Shown: positions 54,738 through 64,000 of the stretch, one piece after another
How positions within the stretch are numbered: position 1 is the stretch's first letter
Layout of the letters: every line of letters begins with the position of its first letter
Source: Crotophaga sulcirostris
Taxonomy: Eukaryota > Chordata > Aves > Cuculiformes > Crotophagidae
Assembly: GCA_013397455.1 (NCBI GenBank)
Contig: VYZB01000026.1
Location: forward strand, 2,375,067-2,439,066
Length of the DNA: 64,000 nt
Reading direction: 5' to 3'
Program-made: the position numbers and the translations under genes
Notes under the pieces: generated by a model
The model's input: only the letters and a program-made list of their open reading frames with translations
What the model was told of the DNA's origin: nothing
The model's database searches: none

Positions 54738-57700
54738 ATGGAGTGTTTTACCATAACATACCACAGCCCCAATTCTTCATGAGGAGAAGGACGATGGTGA
54801 TGGTAGGGATTTCTTACCCCATTTCTTTCTAGCGTCGCATCTGATTTAGGTTGGCTTACATGTTTTTAACACTATCTGCCTACTAGCTTTTTCCTCACTG
54901 AATTACAGTTCCATACCATACTTGCTTTTCTGTGCTCTTTGTCATCCTTGAAACTGATTTTACCTGATCTGCAAGGCTGCATTGACAGAAGGAACAATAG
55001 CTGCCCACTGTGTTTCTCTTTCTTAGTTCATAGGTAGTTCTTTCTACGCAGGAAAGCTCCTTGTTCTACTATTAATTGACACCAGGAGCTGCACCACACC
55101 ATTTTACAGAGCTGAACTAAAATTGAAACAAGTCCAAGCAATTGTCAACTAACTGCTACACTACTGCTATCACAAATAAGACAATCTAAAAACAGCTCAA
55201 GGCAAGGCAAGACCCTGCACTGTAAGGCAAATAAAAAGAATATGGTCTTTGACTAGGAGTGGCAAATTTATATGTATAGGAATATAGCTTCACAGTTACC
55301 AAAATAACATCATGTATCTGCATTCAGGCAACTGCACCCTTCCCAAGCTGGGAAATTAGTGCACCTACATGATTATGAAAAGAATGTGAACGTCTCACTT
55401 GTGACAGGCAATCTTTCTTCTCTTTACAGTCAACATAATCATGGGGAAGACAACAATATGTTAGAGAGAGAAGAGAACAATTTGAATTAGTTTTTGTTGT
55501 AAATCTTACATACATCTCAGCCTGTTAGTCTAATATCACCCACCTTGCATTTATACAGGTAGATAAAAAGGGCTTGTCCAAATCAGGTCTGAATGGTAAA
55601 ACAACAGCAGGAGTATAGAGCACCCTTTGAAACAAATAGCCATTGAGGTGGCTGATCCTAGCACTGCTGATGATGGTTGAGAAGAGGAAAAGTACTGGTC
55701 TTTGGAGAGGGAAGGAAGGAAAAGGTGCCAAATCCTGTCCAGCAGATGAGGAACAGTTTGTGAAGATCTGCAGTTCAAAAATAGCTGAAGTTATAGGCAA
55801 ATGGAAGATCCCGAAGTTAAATCAGATCAGTAAAAGCCTAGAGGGTAAGAAATTAGTTAAGTATAGGTCTCATTTTTTCCTCTGAATGCTGTATTCCTTT
55901 TAGCAATAAGAAACTGCTTTTCTTCTGGAGAAACAACCTCTAATGCTGAACGTTGTCTATTTCCACAGGTCTCTGAAAGGAAATTTTGCAGATGTCAGTC
56001 CATGCTGATTGACAGAATTAAACCTAGTTGATCAATGAGTGTCTTTGCTGAAGTTAGAGGCTAGTTGAAAAGAGTGGCAGAACTGTGAGAGTTCGTGGAT
56101 AAAGGGAAGCAGATGTGCTGAGAAGTCCCCTAGAGGCTTTGCCAGAAAAGGTAGCTCTAGTTAAAGACTGAAATAAAAACATGGTGGATTCTACTCTGAC
56201 TTCCATTTTGGAGATACTATCAAGATCTTAATGCAATCTAATTATTTTTTCCTTTATCTTTTATATTCAATTTAGCCTACGTTTATATTTAAAAAATCTT
56301 TACAGTCCACTGGCTGTATTGGAAGTGAAAAACATTGTGTGGAGGATTTGAGATATTTAATTTCTATGGCAACAAGCATTGGAACAATGCTTTGATTTAG
56401 GATATAAAAACCTTGACAGTTGACTTGTCTAAAAATTATTAAAAAATTTTGTACTTTACAAAAAATGCATCATATGTGAAGATCTCAAAAATTGCTGTTC
56501 TGGAAGGAAAGTAGCAGCATTATTTTTCAGGTGTATAATCATTTACTGCTTCGTCAAGGCAACACAGCACACAGGCGACTGTCTGAGGAGAATGTGAATG
56601 CTGGACCTCCCCAGTGCTACTATTCCATACCTTTTTCAGACCAAATAGTTCACCGATACTTTAGAACTAGTAAAATAAATAAGTACGAATACATAAACAA
56701 TTTATCAGTGACATACTGAAGGATTCGAGTAGTGACCATGAAAGCAGAGGATAGTTTGGGGTGAAGCTTCTTTCCTTAGGCTCTTGCATCATTGTGGAAG
56801 TGAGGTTATTTCTTAGTTGACATCCTTTACTTGTTGTCTACTCATACTCCTGCTCCCTCAGTCTTTAAATGTTCAAGTCCTGACAGCTGAAAAATTGTCA
56901 CATCTAATTTTCTTGATTCTTGCATGACATTCTACTGCCTTCAATCAGTCACTGATAAGCATAAAATCTACTAGTATCTATGACAGGTAAAAGAAAAGAG
57001 CTCCTACGAGCTTGTACTGCATGCCTTGGAACAGTAATAGATTTGGGGACCTCTGCACTAAGAAACTACTTGCTAAAGTATTAGTGAGTGTGCCCTTTTC
57101 CTCCCTCCCCCCAGACAATCCAAAGCTTTCAGCCCAATTATTCTAAACCTGCCAGGCTTCTCCAAACAATTTAATCAATATTCATTTATTTGCTTGTCTG
57201 TTTATGAGCCTTTTGGGTACATTTTCGTTGTGTTTTCTAGTTATCCTCTGCATCTATCAGACTAAGAACTATAAATCATATGAATTCAGGATATGGGACG
57301 TACTTAAAAAAAAAAAAACAAACAAAAAAACAAAACCCAAGAGCTTTTGGCACTGTGATACAAACAGATTTTTATTTCTACCCTGTTAGTCCCACATCTG
57401 TGACAGGGGTAAGCAGGGGTACACATGCTAACCCACTGTTGGAATTAGACTGAAATAGAACATACTGTTGATATTAGCCTCAAAGCTGTAGAGAGGAATA
57501 GGTTTATGCAAACATTCTGTCAAGTCATAGTTTGTTAAAAATGTGCTTAGTATCAGCTGATAATAGGAGAGGGGTAGTGTGAAAAATTGTTAGTTATGCA
57601 GCCAAATCCATATCTACACTGATTTGGAAGTGTTACTGCAGTAAGTGACTTAGAAACAGGCACAGAATTTAATGTTAAGTCTTCATCTTTCTTTGGAATT

Positions 57701-59204
57701 ACATAAGAACTTGTTGAAAACAGGAAAGCACCTTCAAAACATAAAAGGAAGAGGAAAAACTCACGAGTGGCATTCATCCTTTTTTCTCTTCTGAAGAAGC
57801 ACTTTCTTGAAAAATGGAAAGATTATCTCTCTTAGAATAGTACTACAAAGGACTCTAAATAAAATTTAGCATCCAAATATTGTTTGTCTATTTTTGTGTT
57901 TTTAAAGGAGTTTGCAGTATTTTAAAAGGCTTTTTATCAGTGTTGTATCAAAACCCCAGTGTTTAACTGATCCCATGAGTGTTCCTGAGCATGAATAGCT
58001 ATCAAGTTACATAGTGAATTTGATTTATTATTTCTGATCAGGTTAATTTTTAAGATAGAAATTTCTATAATTAATTTCTTAGAAATTATTTTGCCTTTTT
58101 TGGAGGGTTCTCATATTAACAAGCCCTGCTTTAATCTGTATGTTCCTTAAAATAAGTTTTTTATCAAGAGGATTCAAAAACTGAGGTAAGAGAAAAAAGT
58201 AATGTTACAGGCATTCAATATTTTCTATAGATAAGACTAGAAGTCACAAATCGGGTCACTGCTAACATATTCTATTACTATAGGAATCAGACAGCATTTC
58301 ACAAGACCTTCTCACATTGGTTACTGAATGAGTGAACACAATCCTAAGAAAATTTCAGCAGAAGTGTAATTGGAATTTCCAAATGTCATAGGAGATTTTT
58401 TTTTAAGCTGCAGACCTCTTGCTTCTTTTGGACTGAGATCCTCATTAGGCTTTTCAGTAGAAAAGTAAGTCCTCAGCCTGATTTCAAAACCCTATGCCCT
58501 ACTTTGTGAAAGAACGGGTCTAGATGTTTTCTTAGGCCTTTAAATAGACTATAGGCTCATTTGTCATCCCTGTCTGTATAACTCATGTGTTTGCAATATC
58601 ATTCCATATATACAGAATGTGTTGCAGTTTTAAGCACTTTCTTTGTGATCTTTGCCCATGCTGAACACAAGCATTTAAGTGCAATGAACTAGCTTGTTGG
58701 TTATAAAATCACAATTAAATATCCTTTGAATCTCAGACTACGTACATTTATAAATTCAAATACTGTATTTTACCTAGAAATTCTAACCCAATGAACACCC
58801 AATCGTGTCAGGTTTATCATAAAAAGTCTGTGTTTGGCTCAGAACTCTTGACTATGGTAAGAATGTCTCCTGGCCCATGCCATCTTGTGAACCACGTTTG
58901 CCTGGAACACTGTTGCCTAACCTAAGCAAAACCACGTGAGGGAGTGTGGTTACAGTTAAATGGTATAGTCAACAGTAGATCAATATTTGAGTCCATGTCT
59001 CACTTACTGATTTAAGGAGCTGAACTGTAAGGTGCTGTGGGAGACAAAACATTGCTTAGATGCAGCAAATTCAGTTCTAGAAATGAGTGTGAATGAAGAA
59101 ACACATATTTCCAGACATGAAATCCCACATAGAACAATGAAGCCCTCTAAGAACCAAAATGCAGGAAATAAAAATTTCTGATTTCACAATGATGATGATC
59201 AAAA
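54738..59204 (+). other. GRM5: GRM5 intron, no gene recognised
   Basis: Intronic DNA. An A-rich tract with caaa interruptions lies at 57307-57340. Frames such as 55643-55885 and 56492-56719 have no family features. Confidence 0.55.
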
Positions 59205-59290
59205 ACCAGAATAGATTGCACAGAAAGACTGTGGAATCATCCTTGATGATATTTAAAGGTTGACCAAACAAAGCCCTATTGATGCAAGTG
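59205..59290 (+). repeat. Probable small CR1 remnant
   Basis: The order agattgcacagaaagactgt, ggaatcatccttgatgat and atttaaaggttgaccaaaca parallels the CR1 3' region (gttgcccagagaggctgtgg and so on), with many substitutions. The 3' terminus cannot be traced. Confidence 0.45.
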
Positions 59291-62200
59291 TGATGGAGGC
59301 ATTCAACCACTTATCTCCAGACATCTCTTCCAGTCTCAGTTATCCTCTGATTCTGTAAAACAAGACTTGTATTACTGGTGGGACAAAGCTTAGGTTTCTC
59401 CTATTATTCTTGTACTCAGTTCTAATGTCTAAAGATGTGGTTTGAGACACTTGCAGATGTACTCCAAATCCAAGTCCCCAACACTACAGTTACAGCGCAG
59501 AGGGCCTTGTGATGACCTTGTGGCAAATAAGACAGTCAACTAGGCCTTAACTTAAGCTTATAAAACAAGACAGATTGTGCAGTGGCAGCACCTATTGGCA
59601 GCAAATCACAGTGTGGAAAAATGCGTGTGCATAGTTTCTCTTTGAAAAGCTGAGTCACACCATGAAGGTGGTATTCATGACTGTGCAGGATGTTATTTTT
59701 TTCTGCCTTAATCAAGGTCCTGTGCTTTCTGCATCCTGCTGACGTATGCTGCTCTGATCTGCCCTCCTGTGTGTCTGCCCTTTGCTGTACTTACACGGGA
59801 GAAGTCCTTTGGTGATATTTCCTTCACTGAATTTATGGTGGTACACACCGTGGAATGTTTGCAAAGCTACTTCCGGAACTATGTGTTTGCCTGTTACACA
59901 AAATGTCACCTCTGATTTGGTATGTCAATTTCAGAACCTAATTAAGATTTAATTAAAATAATTTGAGTTCATAATCACAGATCCTGAGTCTCAAAAAGGA
60001 AGAAGAGTAATGGTAGCAATTTAAACATAGTTATTCAATTCAGTTTATCTATACTGAATGCATGATCTTTTCTTAATACCAATGCTAGTTATTTTCTGGG
60101 TAACTGAGAGCAATGAATTTAAAAACTCTTGCAAGGGAGCTGAAAAAAAGAAATGCTCATATTTTTGTTTCTGAGAACATGAAAGTACAGGTTACCATTC
60201 TTCTGGAGGTCGTGAAGACTAACCAAGCGTAGAGTCTGATCCATTTGTCTAGTGAAGGTTTAAATAAGCTTGTGTTATGGTGACACTGAATAGATATTGA
60301 TGAGCGTGTCTGTGACTCTGATTCAGAAAAGCGTACTTCTCAGTTCCAGTATAGATGAAGAGATATATGCAGTAATTAAACATTTTGAAGAACTGGGATT
60401 TAATAACATAATTGCTTTAAGATATAAAGTTCCGATTCATCTGAGGATTGAAGTATAGGCATTTTTTTATCTTAGCTTCTAGAAGAATAAAAATCCCATT
60501 ATTTTGTGTGTCTCCTGCTAAGAAGAAAAGAGGTGAAATTATGATCAGAGAACACTGTGTCAGCTAGAAAAAGTCTTCCAAAGGAAGTTACCATTGTTGG
60601 ATCTAGAGATCTGAGACCCTGATAAATATTTTAGGATTAAAGAAGAAAATTTACCATGCAGACTATGATCTTTATTATTAACGTCCTACTGTCTGACCTA
60701 AATCACGAAACAAGGAGAATGCTGATTTCCAACAGAGCTAAAAAATTCCAAGATTAAATATGCCACATCATGTGAAATTCACCATTTATAACTTGTGTAC
60801 AAACCCCCCAAAAAAGTCAAAATCCATTCAAAAGGTATTTTGATGAGCAGGTTTAGCATATTTTAGAAGTAAAAGCTATCAGGCTGGACTATTTCTATTG
60901 CATTTTTATTTTTGGTCTTGGAACCTGTGACTTTTTCTTGAAACATTCCCTAGCATATAGAACAGAAGGCACTTGGTTATGAGTACGTAATGTGTTCCAT
61001 ACTGAAACTATTGATTCCACACTAAATGAATAAGGTCTGTACTTTCTTATGTTAAAGTGCAATTCTTTAATGTCTTTGTCTCAGTTGCCATTGGTATTGT
61101 GGAAAAAGAATGGTACTAGAGCCTCAGATAACTATTAAAATGATCATGTCAAGAAAAATGACATATAAAATAATATGAACTCCTTTAATAAGATCCATTG
61201 AATGAGCAAGGACTTCTGGACTATATTACCTACTAATAGAAACCTACTGACAACAATTTAGAAACTCAGATGCAAGAAAACGCTGATTTCACCTTTAAGT
61301 GATAGCATTGAATTATTTAAGCATAATTGCCTATCAGATGATGTGCAGAGTAGGTCTGATTTTTCTGCACAAGACTGAATATTTTAAAGCATTAATCATA
61401 TCCCACTCAACCTCACTTGCAGCTGACTCCACTTCTCAGATATGTGGGGGTTTGAGGGATTTATTAGTCCATGCCTTCTTAAATCACGCATGCTCATTTC
61501 TGCTGTGGTGCACGTAGGACGGCATTCTTTGATAAGGATAGCAGGTAGCTGGGTCTGAAGTCCCTTAGGGCCTATGTGACCCTGGTTTAATGATGTAGGA
61601 GTGTAGATATCCCCCATAAGTTCTCTTTCTCGACTTCATAAAAAGAAAGATAGCCTCCAGTGTATCCAGGCTTTGGGATTTCAGTTTCAGTTTCTTCTTT
61701 ATTCTTTTTTTTTTTTAAATATGCCTTGCTGTTGGTGGCAAACCAGTATTGTCATTTAACCACTTGACTTCTTCGTCTCCACTCCTTGGTGCTTTTAAAC
61801 TAAGGCTGTCTGCATAAGTCAGGCCCTCTGGGATCCATGAAGGGGATTATTGTCAATGACCTATGTAGTGCTGGAGTGATATCAGAGAACACTTATAATA
61901 ATTTCTGACCTCAGAGACCTCCAAATTCTCTCTCTTTGCTCTGTGGCTCAGAGGCTCACATTCATGGGGTGCTGGGAAAGATGCTCCCTGTACATTGTTT
62001 TTTGCACACCATCTACTGTAAAGGATGCAAAAGAGATTTAAATTCACTAGGATATTTCCTTCTCTGTTAATTTAGAACTTGAAAATAAGAATTTGTATTA
62101 CTCCCTGCTCAGTTATTCAGCCACCAAAATTTTTGTGACAAGGGAGACTGAATGGTAGTGACAAGTTATTAGAATGCCGATACTGTGTTTCTGCAGCCAT

Positions 62201-63744
62201 CTAGCACAGAGAGAGACTGAATTTCAGTGTGTGCACAGAAACCTCAGTGAAAATATTATGATTATGCTCCTGAGTTCAGTAACCCAGAAGAGATCAAGAG
62301 GAAATCTGATCTGAGTTAAATTCAAATGTATCAAGGTTATAGTGACTCAGCAATAAGTCACATAAAACTTTTCCGTGCTTGATAGTGTTTGGGTTTTTTT
62401 TTATGTTAGACTAATGGACAGACTTTTAAAATTAAAATTTAAAGAGCAAAGGACTTACAGAATTGAAATTTGACAGGGAAATTATGTAGCTGCGGATAGG
62501 AGTGAAGGATCTCTGTCACCATAAAAACAATGAAGAAAAAGTAAAGTTTCACTGTTTTATTTTCACTCTTTTATGAGTAAAGTGCAGTAAGATTTTGCTA
62601 TACTCATTCATATGGTCTTGAGTTCTGAAAAGCACATATTTTACTGCAGGAATCTCAGTAGCATGAGTTGTTATCGATCATGTAAGTCTATCCTCCGTTC
62701 TCCCCATAGTCAGTGTAGAAAAAAGTGAAGTAATGTTTTTAATGAAATTATTGCATTGAAGGATTTCTTTCCATGGCCACAGCTGATTTTACCTGTTAAA
62801 ACCTCTTCCTTGTGATTCACAGGTAAAAACCTGACAGAAGTATTAATTTACTCTCCATGAATACTTCTTTAATAACAGATGTTTTAATACTTGGAAGAAA
62901 AAATACGTGTTTAAAATGTGCTACTAGAAGCCACATGGAAAGTGTGACAGGTATTAATTGAGAGATATTCTGTTAGCTTTTTATTGTAATACATTAAATA
63001 TTTTGAAAGAAACTTATTTTTCCTCATGACAAAAAGGACAGCTGTGGACTAAAACTGTTAGCGAATTTGAAGAATAATTTTATTCTCTCTAACTTAAAGA
63101 AATCTCCATAATTCTAAAAGGTTTACACTGTTCCTGTTCTATTATTTAATTATTATTTAATAATTAATTATAATATTTTTATGTTTTTATTATTATTTTT
63201 GATTTTGTCCTTTTTTTTAATAACATTTTTAGTAGCTCTATTAGGGAACCCAGTTGCCAGTGGAGGGGAAAGCACCCCAGATGTGTCCTAACTACAGAAA
63301 TAAGATAGAAACTCATATTGTTAGAGTGTTTACATATTTATTTTTGTGCTTCAAGCTGTGGTCATCAGGAATAGGGCTGCCTGACTGTCACCTATGTAAG
63401 GCCTTTGTCATATCATTCACAGTCTCTTACATTTGCTTTTCCCTCTCCAAAGTTCTTCCTCTTCACTATCCTCATCCTCCCCATAACAAACAGTTCATCC
63501 CTGTTTATTCTTTTCACAATTACCCTGACTTTGCTGACTTGATACCTTTATTTGATGTTTACAGCATTGCTGCCCTGGTAATTTCTACCTTGATCTGCAA
63601 TTTTGTTAAGCAATACCCCTTTTTCTATTCATAACATTTCTCATTTCTACCAGTTCCCAGGACGATATCTTACTAGTGTAATCACAAAAAACAGAGCTAA
63701 CTATCTGCATGCACATTATTACCATTTTCCCGCCTGTAATACCA
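59291..63744 (+). other. GRM5: GRM5 intron, no gene recognised
   Basis: Intronic DNA. An AT-only patch at about 63138-63235 contains a perfect palindrome at 63146-63167 (10-bp arms, 2-base centre). The 126-codon frame at 63254-63634 is rich in F, Y, C, L and S and looks like chance. Confidence 0.55.
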
Positions 63745-64000
63745 CATCACTGTCTACAACTCCCTGAAAGGAGGTTGTGACAAAGGGAATGCTGGTCTCT
63801 TCTCCCAGGTGACAGGTGATAGGACGGGAGGAAATGGCCATAAATTGTGCCACGGCGGGTTTAGGCTGGATATTAGGAAAATATTCTTCACTGAAAGGGT
63901 GGTCAGACACTGGCACAGCTGCCCAGGGAGGTAGTTGAAACACCATCCCTGGAGGTCTTTAAAAGATGGGTAGATGAGTTTCTGGGTGACATCATTTAGC
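63745..64000 (+). repeat. CR1 LINE, 5'-truncated, continues past window end
   Basis: CR1 3' half on the + strand: tgtctacaactccctgaaag then gaggttgtgac, gtctcttctcccaggtgaca, ggctggatattaggaaaata, gggtggtcagacactggcac and accatccctggaggtcttta. By comparison with other copies, the 3' terminus should lie within roughly 60-100 bases beyond the window. The 75-codon - strand frame here is an antisense shadow. Confidence 0.93.

Noticed and set aside
63254..63634. 126-codon + strand frame
   Set aside because: Rich in F, Y, C, S and L from T-rich DNA; no family recognised.

Overview
This is a vertebrate nuclear window, almost certainly from a bird. It is AT-rich and gene-poor, littered with fragments of CR1 LINEs (the dominant avian retrotransposon), and carries one ERV-type solo LTR. 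There is no bacterial or viral gene organisation. Two runs of N (943-1452 and 20066-20810) are assembly gaps.

Only one exon can be assigned firmly. The first coding exon of GRM5 (metabotropic glutamate receptor 5) lies on the + strand, with CDS 8331-9009, a 5'UTR from a splice acceptor at 8127/8128 and a donor at 9009/9010. It encodes the signal peptide and the first part of the glutamate-binding Venus-flytrap domain, ending in phase 1 just before the NYGESG region of the family. Everything downstream (9010-64000) is best read as the large first coding intron. The next coding exon is not in the window. Upstream, 1453-8127 is probably a 5'UTR intron or upstream region. A CpG-dense block cut by the first N gap (about 907-1520) is the best candidate for a GRM5 promoter or first non-coding exon.

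The intron layout is: a coding-like block of unknown identity on the - strand (14773-15099); a - strand CR1 (15603-16346); a + strand CR1 containing the second gap (20008-20836); an unidentified element with inverted arms and a 157-bp tandem duplication (21844-22427); a CR1 with an almost open reverse transcriptase frame (30258-30895); an 836-bp solo LTR with a perfect 5-bp target duplication (34736-35571); further CR1 copies at 36148-36468 and 41501-42003; a G-poor, C/T-rich tract (51650-52335); a minisatellite and CR1 tail (54584-54737); and a + strand CR1 running off the end (63745-64000).

The points most worth a second look are the two upstream ORFs in the GRM5 leader, a six-residue extension of the signal peptide relative to human, the unidentified coding-like block, the LTR with its internal repeats, and the inverted-repeat element. 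No complete new gene system was found; most of the window is ordinary bird intron.
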